Positions 16,264 to 24,314 of a stretch of DNA of 64,000 bases are shown here, one piece after another. Made by a program: the position numbers and the translations under genes. The notes under the pieces were generated by a model, which did no database searches, was not told the origin of the DNA, and was given only the letters and a program-made list of their open reading frames with translations. How positions within the stretch are numbered: the stretch's first letter is position 1; the number at the start of each line of letters is the position of its first letter. This stretch comes from Nonomuraea aurantiaca (GTDB lineage: Bacteria; Actinomycetota; Actinomycetes; Streptosporangiales; Streptosporangiaceae): contig NZ_JAIWNB010000011.1 of assembly GCF_020215705.1 (NCBI RefSeq), positions 248,001 through 312,000 of the forward strand, in the 5' to 3' direction.

Positions 16264-16992
16264 ATGCACGGGCCCACCGATCTTCTGCTGACGCGTTTCC
16301 TCCACGACATCAGGCCGGCCGTACCTCTGGTCGCCCTGTGGGCGCACGGGTCGCTCGCCGCGGGCGACTACCAGCCGGGCAAGAGCGATCTCGATCTCAT
16401 CGCGGTGGTCGAGACGGACGTGACCGAGGAGCAGCGGCGACGGCTGGCCAAGCTGCACGAGGAGCTGGTTCTGCCGCTCGCCGAGCATCTTCACTGCTCC
16501 TACATGCCCAGGCACCGGCTGGGCGACTTCGCGACCGACCATGTGACCTGGGCGCATCAGGAGCTGTACGAGCGGCCGGTCACCCCGGTGACCCGTCGTG
16601 AGCTGCACGCGGGCGCTCTGGAGCTGTACGGCGCACCGCCCGCGGGCCTGCTGCCGCCGGTGTCGGACGAGGAGCTGAGCGGGTTCATCCGGGCCGATCT
16701 CCGGGATTTCTGGCTGGTCAAGACGCGCACGCGCAAGCTGTGGCTGCGGGACATCTGGGTGGATCTCGGGATGATCACCGTGGCGCGGGCGACGGTCACG
16801 TTGCGGGACGGGCGGCTGATCACCAAGCGGGCGGCCCTAAACGTGCTGGCCGAGCTCGGCGCGCCGATGAACGTGGTGGAGGACATCCGAGCCCGCAGGT
16901 ACGGCCTGCCGCGGCCGTTCCTGAGCCGGTTCAGGCGCGCGACCCTGGCCAGGGTCTTCATCAGGGCGGCGATCAAGCGTGCCCTGGCCTGA
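16264..16992 (+). CDS. Nucleotidyltransferase-fold protein (aminoglycoside adenylyltransferase-like)
   Basis: The 242-residue protein begins MHGPTDLLLTRFLHDI and has the nucleotidyltransferase signature HGSLAAGDYQPGKSDLDLIAV (hG[S]xxx...DxD), followed by a helical C-terminal domain. This arrangement resembles streptomycin/spectinomycin adenylyltransferase relatives, but the resistance-specific residues cannot be confirmed by eye. A role in nucleotidyl transfer to a small molecule is an inference from fold alone. ATG 16264 is only 10 bases from the divergent SDR remnant's ATG, leaving little room for two promoters. Confidence 0.75.
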   Translation: MHGPTDLLLTRFLHDIRPAVPLVALWAHGSLAAGDYQPGKSDLDLIAVVETDVTEEQRRRLAKLHEELVLPLAEHLHCSYMPRHRLGDFATDHVTWAHQELYERPVTPVTRRELHAGALELYGAPPAGLLPPVSDEELSGFIRADLRDFWLVKTRTRKLWLRDIWVDLGMITVARATVTLRDGRLITKRAALNVLAELGAPMNVVEDIRARRYGLPRPFLSRFRRATLARVFIRAAIKRALA

Positions 16993-17057
16993 CGATCAGG
17001 ACACCACCCCGGATAGTCTTTGCCGGGTCACCACCAGAAAACGGGGAAAGGCGGAAC

Positions 17058-17696
17058 ATGGGGGAGATCAGGGAGTTCTATCTGGTCGCCGCGTCGTCCG
17101 CGGTGGCACTGCTGCGTGAGCCGGCCGTGGCCGCCGCGTGGGAGAAGCCGAGCGCGTTGACCGAGTTCAGCGTGGCCGGCCTGGCCGCGCACCTGGCCCA
17201 CCAGATCGTCCGGGTCGACAGCCTGCTGGACGACGGCGGACCGATCGGTGAGCCGATCCCGCTGATCGAGCACTTCACCAGGTCGCCGTGGGTGCAGGCG
17301 GGCCTCGACCACGAGAGCAACGTGGGCATCCGGCGGGCCGGTGAGCTGGCCGCCGCCGACGGCCCGGCGGCGCTGGCCGCCAAGGCGGGCGAGCTGTTCG
17401 ACCGGCAGCGGGTCGCCCTGCCCGCGCAGCCCGGCGACAAGGTGGTGTACCTGCCGTGGTCGGGCTGGTCGCTCCGGTTCGACGACCTCCTGCTCACCCG
17501 CCTGATGGAGCTGGTCGTGCACTCCGACGACCTGGCCGCCAGCGTGGGGGTGGAGACTCCCGAGCTGCCACCCTCGGTCGTCGAGCCGGTCGTCGAGCTG
17601 CTGGCGCGGCTCGCCGTACACCGTCATGGCGCGACGGCGGTGATCCGCACGCTGAGCAGGGCCGAGCGGGCGCCCGCCACGATCAGCGCCTTCTGA
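17058..17696 (+). CDS. DinB/MDMPI-type (mycothiol-dependent maleylpyruvate isomerase-like) protein
   Basis: The 212-residue protein begins MGEIREFYLVAASSAVALL and shows the four-helix DinB/MDMPI_N pattern: SVAGLAAHLAHQIVRVDSLL carries the first metal-binding His, and LTRLMELVVHSDDLAASVG the H...D motif near the C-terminus. Members use metal and often mycothiol as cofactor; the substrate is unknown. ATG 17058 has AAAGGCGG upstream. It fits a mycothiol-producing host. The downstream TetR gene is convergent, 16 bases away. Confidence 0.8.
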   Translation: MGEIREFYLVAASSAVALLREPAVAAAWEKPSALTEFSVAGLAAHLAHQIVRVDSLLDDGGPIGEPIPLIEHFTRSPWVQAGLDHESNVGIRRAGELAAADGPAALAAKAGELFDRQRVALPAQPGDKVVYLPWSGWSLRFDDLLLTRLMELVVHSDDLAASVGVETPELPPSVVEPVVELLARLAVHRHGATAVIRTLSRAERAPATISAF

Positions 17697-17712
17697 CCCG
17701 CGCCACGAGAAG

Positions 17713-18279
17713 CTATCTCTGCACCATGCGCAGGGCCGCGACCACCTCGCGGCCCGACAGCGCGCTGTCGGGATCGATCAGCCACTGCGACAGGAACCCC
17801 GTCAGCATGGCCTGGTAGAACGTGCCGACCAGCCGCGCCCGCTCCGGCTCCGCCGCCGGGTCGATGCCCTCGAACAACTCCGCGAGCCCCTGACGCCCCT
17901 CCTGGATGCCGGTCACGAGCTGCTCCCGGATGTCCGGCAGGTGGTCGATCTGGCCCAGCAGCTCGAACTGGGTGACCCAGAGCGGCCGCAGCCGGTCGAA
18001 TGACTCGATCACCCGGTCCCATGCCGCCGCGAAGCGTTCGAGCGGCTCCGCGTCGGGCTTGACGTCGGCGGCCAGCGTCGCCGCCAGGTCGTCGCCCCAC
18101 TCCCGCATCACCTCGAACAGCACCTCGTTCATCAGCGCGTCCTTCGACCTGAAGTGGTAGCCGATGCCCGCCAGGCTCACTCCGGAGGCCGTGGCGATGT
18201 CGCGCGCCGTCGTGCGCGAGTAGCCCTTCTCGATCAGGCAGCGCTTGGCCCCGGCCAGCAGATCTTCACGATTTCCCAT
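17713..18279 (-). CDS. TetR family transcriptional regulator
   Basis: The 188-residue regulator has a standard N-terminal TetR helix-turn-helix: AKRCLIEKGYSRTTARDIATASGVSLAGIGYHFRSKDALMNEV. The C-terminal ligand-binding part is helical with no diagnostic residues. It is divergent from the FAD monooxygenase gene, with a 73-bp gap containing an inverted repeat, so repression of the monooxygenase and itself is likely, with relief by a small aromatic or antibiotic-like ligand. Confidence 0.9.
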   Translation of the reverse strand: MGNREDLLAGAKRCLIEKGYSRTTARDIATASGVSLAGIGYHFRSKDALMNEVLFEVMREWGDDLAATLAADVKPDAEPLERFAAAWDRVIESFDRLRPLWVTQFELLGQIDHLPDIREQLVTGIQEGRQGLAELFEGIDPAAEPERARLVGTFYQAMLTGFLSQWLIDPDSALSGREVVAALRMVQR

Positions 18280-18297
18280 GCCCAGAGTCTAACACGA

Positions 18298-18336
18298 ACG
18301 TCTCAGAAAATCGTACTAGACAAGCGTCTGAGACGT
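18298..18336. promoter_or_regulatory. Candidate TetR operator between tetR and monooxygenase
   Basis: Arms ACGTCTCAG (18298-18306) and CTGAGACGT (18328-18336) form a perfect 9-bp inverted repeat in the divergent promoter region. A second small dyad AGAC-N4-GTCT lies inside. The position fits a shared operator for both genes. Confidence 0.6.
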
Positions 18337-18352
18337 GTGTACCTTTCAGGGC

Positions 18353-19528
18353 ATGACGAACATCCTGATCTCCGGCGCGAGCATCGCCGGCACCGCGACG
18401 GCTTACTGGCTGCGGCAGCACGGCTTCACCCCCACCGTGGTGGAGCGGGCGCCCTCGATCCGCGAGGGCGGCTACAAGGTCGACATCCGCGGCGTGGCAC
18501 TCGACGTGGTCGAGCGGATGGGCCTGCTCGACGCGGTCCGCGCCAGGAGCACCGACATGCGGATCGCGACGCACTACGACGGCAAGGGCCGGCGGATCGC
18601 GGAGATGGACGCCGACCTGTTCGGCGGGCGCGAGGGCGCCGACGCCGAGATCATGCGCGGCGACCTCAACGAGCTCCTCTACGACCTGACCCGCGACGAC
18701 GTGGAGTACCTCTTCGACGACTCGATCACCGGCATCGCCGAGGACGGCACGGTGACCTTCGAGCGGTCGGCGCCGCGCCGGTTCGACCTGGTCGTCGGGG
18801 CCGACGGGGTGCACTCCAACACGCGCGGGCTGGTCTTCGGCGCGGAGTCGGCGTTCGTCCGCGACCTCGGCTACTACATCTCGATCTGTACGGTCCCCAA
18901 CCGTCTGGGCCTCGACCGCGAGGAGGCGGTCCACGCCGCCCCGGGCCGGACCGCGAACGTCTACAGCACCAAGCAGGACAGCAATGCCAAGGCGCTGTTC
19001 ATGTGGTCGTCGCAGCCGCTCGCCTACGACCGCCGCGACCTGGCCCAGCAGAAGGAGTTGCTGGCCCAGGCCATGGCCGGGGTCGAGTGGGAGGTGCCCG
19101 CGCTGCTGGAGGCCGTGCGCGGGTCGACGGACTTCTACTTCGACTCCGTCAGCCAGATCCACATGGACCGCTGGTCCAAGGGCCGGGTCGTGCTGGTCGG
19201 CGACGCCGCCTACTGCGCCTCGCCGGCCTCGGGTCAGGGCACCAGCCTCGCCCTGGTGGGGGCGTACGTGCTGGCCGGCGAGCTGGCCTCCGGCGGCGGC
19301 GTCGACGGCTACGAGCGGGAGATGCGCGCGTACGTGGACGCCAACCAGAAGCTGGGCCCGGCCAACGTCAAGGGCATGGTGCTGCCCTCACGCGCGGTCA
19401 TCTGGTTCCAGACCAGGATGATCAGGCTGCTCCCCCACCTGCCCGGCCGCGACCGGATGATCGACCGCATCGCCGGGCCCATGGCCCGCGCCGCGACGGC
19501 CATCACGCTCAAGAATTACGTGGAATAA
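18353..19528 (+). CDS. FAD-dependent monooxygenase
   Basis: A 391-residue class A flavoprotein hydroxylase, related to TetX and PHBH-type enzymes. The FAD ADP-binding loop is ILISGASIAGTATAYWLRQHG near the N-terminus; FDLVVGADGVHSNTR is the DG motif that contacts FAD and NADPH, and RVVLVGDAAYCASPASGQGTSLAL is the GD motif. Enzymes of this group hydroxylate aromatic or polyketide-like compounds; the substrate is unknown. ATG 18353 places the loop at the N-terminus. Divergent TetR control suggests induction by its substrate, a pattern seen in detoxification genes. Confidence 0.9.
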   Translation: MTNILISGASIAGTATAYWLRQHGFTPTVVERAPSIREGGYKVDIRGVALDVVERMGLLDAVRARSTDMRIATHYDGKGRRIAEMDADLFGGREGADAEIMRGDLNELLYDLTRDDVEYLFDDSITGIAEDGTVTFERSAPRRFDLVVGADGVHSNTRGLVFGAESAFVRDLGYYISICTVPNRLGLDREEAVHAAPGRTANVYSTKQDSNAKALFMWSSQPLAYDRRDLAQQKELLAQAMAGVEWEVPALLEAVRGSTDFYFDSVSQIHMDRWSKGRVVLVGDAAYCASPASGQGTSLALVGAYVLAGELASGGGVDGYEREMRAYVDANQKLGPANVKGMVLPSRAVIWFQTRMIRLLPHLPGRDRMIDRIAGPMARAATAITLKNYVE

Positions 19529-19530
19529 AG

Positions 19531-19569
19531 CATTCCGTTCTGGTAAGGTAGGAACCGAACATTCCGTTC
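19531..19569 (+). promoter_or_regulatory. Direct repeats upstream of the NmrA-type gene
   Basis: CATTCCGTTC occurs at 19531-19540 and again at 19560-19569, with GGAAC-N10-GTTCC overlapping the second copy as an inverted repeat. TAAGGT at 19543 could be a -10 element between them. The arrangement looks like a regulator site, but no regulator gene adjoins this NmrA-type reductase. Confidence 0.5.
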
Positions 19570-19594
19570 CGAAAAAATCCAGAAGGAGCCTCTC

Positions 19595-20419
19595 ATGACG
19601 ATCCTCGTCACCGGTGCCACCGGAACCGTCGGCCGCCTCATCGTCGACGAGCTCACCCGCAACGGCCACCAGGTTCGGGCCCTGACCCGCAACCCGGCCA
19701 AGGCCGACCTGCCCGAGGGCGTGGAGGTCGTCGCCGGGGATCTGGCCGACCCGGGCAGCCTCACGACCGCCTTCGAGGGCGTCCAGGCTGTTCACCTCAT
19801 CAACTTCGCCGGCGACGACTACGGGCCGCTGACGTGCGGCGAGCAGATCGTGGAGCTGGCCGCCAAGTCGGGCGTGCGCAAGGTCACCGTCCTGGGCGGG
19901 CGTGCCGACGGCCCGCTGGAGCAGGCGCTGGCCGCGAGCGACCTGGAGTGGACGCTACTGACCCCGGTCGAGTTCATGTCCAACACGCTGCAGTGGTGGG
20001 CCCAGACGATCAAGGCGGAGGGCGTCATCAGGGAGCCGTTCGGCGGCCGGCTCAGCGCCATGGTGCACGAGCGCGACATCGCCGCCGTGGCCGCCACCGT
20101 GCTGACCAGCGACGGCCACGGGGGCAGGACGTACACGCTGACCGGCCCGCAGGCCGTCACCACCACGGAGAAGGTGCGCATCCTCAGCGAGGCCGTCGGC
20201 CAGGAGATCCGCTTCGTCGAGCTCTCCGAGGCCGAGGCGCGCGCGAAGTGGCGCGCCGACGGCATGGGCGCGGAGACGATCGAGTTCCTCATCGGCGCGC
20301 TCGGCAACACCCCCGAGATCGGCTACACAGTGGTCCCGACCGTCGAGCAGGTCACCGGCCGGGCGCCGCGCTCCTTCGCTCAGTGGGCCGCCGAGCACGC
20401 CGCGGCGTTCAAGCGCTGA
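19595..20419 (+). CDS. NmrA-like NAD(P)-binding protein (atypical SDR)
   Basis: The 274-residue protein starts MTILVTGATGTVGRLIVDEL, the glycine-rich loop of atypical SDRs, followed by VRALTRNPAKADLPEGVEVVAGDLADP. The family includes NAD(P)H sensors and quinone/azo reductases; the C-terminal half has the usual MVHERDIAAVAATVLTSDGHGGRTYTLTGP. GAAGGAG lies 8 bases before the ATG. The 3' end overlaps the convergent ABC ATPase by 11 bases. Related genes are usually controlled by HxlR or TetR regulators, but none is adjacent. Confidence 0.87.
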   Translation: MTILVTGATGTVGRLIVDELTRNGHQVRALTRNPAKADLPEGVEVVAGDLADPGSLTTAFEGVQAVHLINFAGDDYGPLTCGEQIVELAAKSGVRKVTVLGGRADGPLEQALAASDLEWTLLTPVEFMSNTLQWWAQTIKAEGVIREPFGGRLSAMVHERDIAAVAATVLTSDGHGGRTYTLTGPQAVTTTEKVRILSEAVGQEIRFVELSEAEARAKWRADGMGAETIEFLIGALGNTPEIGYTVVPTVEQVTGRAPRSFAQWAAEHAAAFKR

Positions 20420-21413
20420 GCTCCGCGTAATGGCAGGCCGCCCGCGCGGCCGCGGTGGCGGGCAGGATGTCGAGCAGCTGCGACCTGCACTTGGCGTCCA
20501 CCCCCGCCTCGGCCGCCCTCCCGGAGGCGAGCACCTGGCAGCGGGCGTGGAAGCGGCAGCCGCCGGGGATCCGCGTCGGGTCCGGCGGCTCACCAGTGAG
20601 CACGATCCGCTCGGGCGACTCCGGCAGCACCGACAGCAGGGCCTGCGTGTACGGATGGCGGGGAGCGGTCAGTACCTGCTCGACCGGCCCCGCCTCGACG
20701 ATCCGGCCGAGGTACATGACCGCGACCCGGTCGGCGATGTTCCACGCCAGCCCGAGGTCATGGGTGACGACCAGCGCCGACAGACCCAGGTCGGCGCGGA
20801 GCCGGAGCAGCAGCGCGAGGATCTCGCCCCGCACCGAGGCGTCCAGCGAGGCCACCGGCTCGTCGGCGACCAGCACCTTCGGGTTGAGGGCCAGCGCGCC
20901 GGCGATGACCACGCGCTGGCGCTGACCGCCCGACAGCTCGTGCGGGTAGCGCAGGAAGAACCGCTCAGGAGGCCGCAGCCCGGCCCTGGACAGCGCCTCG
21001 GCCACGATCTCCCGCTCGCCGGACAGGCCGTGGATGCGCGGCCCCTCGGCGACCGCCTCGTAGACGGTGTGCCGCGGGTTCAGCGAGCCCATCGGGTCCT
21101 GCAGGACGAGCTGCACGACCTTCCGGTACGCCTTGAGCGCCTTGGAGTGGTAGTCCAGCTCCTTACCGTCATAGACGACCGACCCCGACGTGGGACGTTC
21201 CAGGCCCATCAGCGTGCGCGCCAGCGTGGTCTTGCCGCAGCCGGACTCACCGACGAGGGCCACGATCTCGCCCGCCCCGATCGCCAGGTTCACCCCGTCG
21301 ACCGCGCGGGCCCGCCGCCCGCGCGACGGGAACTCCACGTGCAGGTCACGGGCCTCCAGCAGGGTGGTGTGCCCCGTGGCGACGGTCTCCGAGGACGTCT
21401 CCGTCTCGGTCAT
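20409..21413 (-). CDS. Oligopeptide ABC transporter ATP-binding protein (DppF/OppF-like)
   Basis: The 334-residue ATPase shows Walker A (GESGCGKTTLARTLM), the Q loop, signature LSGGQRQRVVIAGALAL and Walker B VLVADEPVASLD. The C-terminal oligopeptide-binding extension has GGCRFHARC with Cys residues that in this family bind an iron-sulfur cluster. It is the last gene of a five-gene importer operon; its ATG (21413) overlaps the preceding stop as ATGA. It would power import with its partner ATPase as a heterodimer. Confidence 0.93.
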   Translation of the reverse strand: MTETETSSETVATGHTTLLEARDLHVEFPSRGRRARAVDGVNLAIGAGEIVALVGESGCGKTTLARTLMGLERPTSGSVVYDGKELDYHSKALKAYRKVVQLVLQDPMGSLNPRHTVYEAVAEGPRIHGLSGEREIVAEALSRAGLRPPERFFLRYPHELSGGQRQRVVIAGALALNPKVLVADEPVASLDASVRGEILALLLRLRADLGLSALVVTHDLGLAWNIADRVAVMYLGRIVEAGPVEQVLTAPRHPYTQALLSVLPESPERIVLTGEPPDPTRIPGGCRFHARCQVLASGRAAEAGVDAKCRSQLLDILPATAAARAACHYAELSA

Positions 21414-22384
21414 GAGGCCTCCTCCTTGGCCCGTACGTGCACGCAGGCAGCGGTACGGCTGTCGCCCGCGGGCCAGAGCCCGACATCGAGGGTCGCGCAC
21501 TCCTCCAGCGCCACCGGGCAGCGCGGATGGAACGTGCAGCCGGTGGGCAGGTCCATCGGGTCCGGCGGATCGCCGCCGAGGCCCTTGGGCGCCAGCCGCG
21601 ACACCGGGTCGCCGACCGTGGGGAACGCCGCCGCCAAAGCCCGCGTGTAGGGGTGCTTGGCCTCGTGGAACACCTCGCGCGACGGGCCGTGCTCCACGAC
21701 GCGGCCCGCGTACATGACCGCGAGCTGCCCGCAGACGTCGGCGAGCACCGACAGGTCGTGCGAGATCATGATCAGCGAGATGTTCCGCTCGGCGATCAGC
21801 TCCTTGATCAGCGTCAGGACCTGGGCCTGGACCATCACGTCGAGCGCGGTCGTCGGCTCGTCGGCGATGATCAGCCGGGGCGAGCAGGCCAGGGCCATCG
21901 CGATCATCACGCGCTGCCGCTGGCCGCCGGACAGCTCGTGCGGGTAGCTGCGGGCCCGCCAGGCGGGCAGGCCGACCTGTTCGAGCAGCTCGGCCACCCG
22001 TTTGCCGGCCTGGTCGGGCTTGGCCAGGTTGTGCACCAGCAGCGGCTCGGCGATCTGGTCGCCGATCTTCTGGACCGGGTTGAGACCGTGCTGGGCGCCC
22101 TGGAAGACGATCGACGCCTCGGCCCAGCGGACCGCGCGCATCCGGCCCCACTTCATGGTGAGGATGTCCTCGCCGTCGAGCAGGATCCGGCCGCCGACGC
22201 GCGCGTCGCGCGGCAGCAGCCGCAGCAGCGCCATGGCCAGCGTCGACTTGCCGGATCCCGACTCGCCCGCTACCCCGAGCGCCGCGCCCGACTCCAGCTT
22301 CAGCGACACACCCCGTACGGCGGGCACCTCGCCGGAGGCGATCCGGTAGGTCACCGAGAGGTCGTCGAGTTCGAGGAGGGTCAT
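21410..22384 (-). CDS. Oligopeptide ABC transporter ATP-binding protein (DppD/OppD-like)
   Basis: The 324-residue ATPase has Walker A AGESGSGKSTLAMALL, signature LSGGQRQRVMIAMALA and Walker B LIIADEPTTALDV. The C-terminal TGCTFHPRCPVALEEC is the conserved oligo_HPY Cys-rich tail. It is the DppD-type partner to the ATPase downstream, overlapped ATGA at both ends with its neighbours, so translation of the operon is fully coupled. Confidence 0.93.
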   Translation of the reverse strand: MTLLELDDLSVTYRIASGEVPAVRGVSLKLESGAALGVAGESGSGKSTLAMALLRLLPRDARVGGRILLDGEDILTMKWGRMRAVRWAEASIVFQGAQHGLNPVQKIGDQIAEPLLVHNLAKPDQAGKRVAELLEQVGLPAWRARSYPHELSGGQRQRVMIAMALACSPRLIIADEPTTALDVMVQAQVLTLIKELIAERNISLIMISHDLSVLADVCGQLAVMYAGRVVEHGPSREVFHEAKHPYTRALAAAFPTVGDPVSRLAPKGLGGDPPDPMDLPTGCTFHPRCPVALEECATLDVGLWPAGDSRTAACVHVRAKEEAS

Positions 22385-23265
22385 GCGCCCGCCTTCCTGA
22401 GCCGCGGGTTGAGCACGGCCTCCAGCGCGCGTCCCACCAGTGTGAACGCCATGACGACGGCCAGGATGCAGAGGCCGGGGATGAGGATGTACCACCACGC
22501 GCCCTGGGTGGCGGCGCCGAAGTCGTAGGACGCGCGCAGCATCGTGCCCCAGGAGGTCTTGTTCGAGCTGACGCCGAGGAAGGCCAGCGTGGACTCGGTG
22601 ACGATCGCGCTGGCGACCTCCAGCGTGGTACTGGCCAGCAGCAGCGGCGCCACGTTCGGCAGCACGTGCCGGGTGGTGATGTGCCAGTGCCCGCCGCCGA
22701 GCGCCTTGGACCGCTCGATGTACGGCCTGGCCTCGACGGACAGCGTCTGCGATCTGATCAGCCGGGCGGTGGACGGCCAGGTGGTGATGCCGATGGCCAC
22801 GATGATCGTGGCCGTGCTGCCGCCCAGGATGGCCGCCAGCACCAGCGCCGTGATCAGCGAGGGCAGCACCAGGAACCAGTCGGTGACCCGCATGAGCACG
22901 GCCCCGATCCAGCCGCGGAAGTGCCCGGCGGCGATGCCGACGACCATGCCGATCACGATGCTCAGCAGGGCGGCGAGGAAGCCGATGAACAGCGACGTAC
23001 GCGAGCCCCACCAGACCATCAGCAGGACGGACCGGCCGGACTCGTCGGTGCCGAAGGGCTCCGCGAGGCTGGGCGCCGCCCACTTGGTACCCGTGCCGCT
23101 CACCACGCTGGTCACGCCGTCGCTGATGAACAGGGGCGCGACCAGCGCCAGAAGGACCGCGGCGACGAGCACCACCAGCCCGGCCATTCCGGCCCGCTCC
23201 TGACGGAAACTCCGCCAGAAGCGGCCGAGCGCCAGGCGCCTGCGAGACGTGGCCACGGCGGTCAT
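22381..23265 (-). CDS. Oligopeptide ABC transporter permease (DppC/OppC-like)
   Basis: The 294-residue membrane protein has the OppC N-terminal segment (FRQERAGMAGLVVLVAAVLLAL), a periplasmic stretch including FGTDESGRSVLLMVWWGSRTSL and the EAA cytoplasmic loop (YIERSKALGGGHWHITTRHVLPNV) that docks on the ATPases. About six membrane helices. It pairs with the OppB-type permease encoded just upstream with ATGA overlap. Confidence 0.92.
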   Translation of the reverse strand: MTAVATSRRRLALGRFWRSFRQERAGMAGLVVLVAAVLLALVAPLFISDGVTSVVSGTGTKWAAPSLAEPFGTDESGRSVLLMVWWGSRTSLFIGFLAALLSIVIGMVVGIAAGHFRGWIGAVLMRVTDWFLVLPSLITALVLAAILGGSTATIIVAIGITTWPSTARLIRSQTLSVEARPYIERSKALGGGHWHITTRHVLPNVAPLLLASTTLEVASAIVTESTLAFLGVSSNKTSWGTMLRASYDFGAATQGAWWYILIPGLCILAVVMAFTLVGRALEAVLNPRLRKAGA

Positions 23266-24314
23266 GCCGACCTCACCCTCGGGTCGATGATGTGATAGAC
23301 CACGTCGGCCAGCGTGTTCATGAGGATCACGGCCACCGTGATCAGCATGAACGTGCCCTGCATGAGCGTGAAGTCAGGCACCCTGACCGCCTCGTAGAAC
23401 AGCTGCCCGAGCCCCGGCCAGCTGTAGATCGTCTCGACGGTGACCGCGCCGCCGACCACGAAGCCGATGCGCATGAAGACCAGCGTCACCGTCGGCAGCA
23501 GCGCGTTGGGGACCGCGTGGCGGCGGCGCACCTGGTCGTCGCGCAGGCCCTTGGCGCGGGCCACGTTCACGTAGTCCTGGCTGACCTCCTCCAGCAGCGA
23601 CGAGCGCATGACCAGCAGGTATTGGGCATAGACCACGGCCACGAGGGTCAGGCACGGCAGCACCATGTGCATGCCCACGTCGAGCACGTAGGCGAAGCCG
23701 TCGGGCGCGTCCACGCTCTCGATGCCCCGGGTCGGGAAGATGCCGGGGATCGGCCCGATCCCGACGCCGAACACCATGAGCAGGAGCAGCCCCAGCCAGA
23801 ACGTCGGCATGGACCACAACACCAGCGAGACGCCCGTGGAGACCTGGTCGAAGCGGCTGCCGCGCTGCCATCCGGCCCGCTGGCCCTGCCAGATCCCGAG
23901 GCCGACCGCGATGACCAGGCCCCCGCCCGCGAGCAGCAGCGTCGCGGGGAACCGCTCGCCGATGAGGCTGAGGACCGGCCGGTTGTACTCGTAGGAGGTG
24001 CCCAGGTCGAAGTGGAGCGTCTTGCCGACGAAGTCGAAGAACTGGTCGATCAGCGACTTGTCCAGGCCGAGCCGGTGCCGTTCCAGGGCGAGCTGCGTCG
24101 GGGTCATGTTGCGGCCCTGCGCCAGGTTGCGCACGGGGTCGCCGGGCAGCAGCCGGAACACGAAGAACGTGCCGACGATCACCATCGCGATGCTGAACAA
24201 CGCCCCGCCGACCTTCGACAGCGCGTACTTCAGCGTGCCGCGGTAGGCGGGGCGGTCATCACCAGAGCCCGCCGCCTGGACGGCGGGCTCTGCTGCTTCG
24301 AGCGGTGTTGTCAT
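23262..24314 (-). CDS. Oligopeptide ABC transporter permease (DppB/OppB-like)
   Basis: The 350-residue permease has a long hydrophilic N-terminus of about 30 residues, then the OppB pattern: FFVFRLLPGDPVRNLAQGRNMTPTQLALERHRLGLD and the EAA loop DYVNVARAKGLRDDQVRRRHAVPNALLP. About six membrane helices are visible. The start ATG overlaps the stop of the binding-protein gene. Together with the next permease it forms the translocation pore. Confidence 0.92.
   Translation of the reverse strand: MTTPLEAAEPAVQAAGSGDDRPAYRGTLKYALSKVGGALFSIAMVIVGTFFVFRLLPGDPVRNLAQGRNMTPTQLALERHRLGLDKSLIDQFFDFVGKTLHFDLGTSYEYNRPVLSLIGERFPATLLLAGGGLVIAVGLGIWQGQRAGWQRGSRFDQVSTGVSLVLWSMPTFWLGLLLLMVFGVGIGPIPGIFPTRGIESVDAPDGFAYVLDVGMHMVLPCLTLVAVVYAQYLLVMRSSLLEEVSQDYVNVARAKGLRDDQVRRRHAVPNALLPTVTLVFMRIGFVVGGAVTVETIYSWPGLGQLFYEAVRVPDFTLMQGTFMLITVAVILMNTLADVVYHIIDPRVRSA

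Noticed and set aside
15874-16608. 244-codon minus-strand frame over the nucleotidyltransferase gene
   Set aside because: Partly antisense to the nucleotidyltransferase and partly a wrong frame of the damaged SDR; not a gene in its own right.
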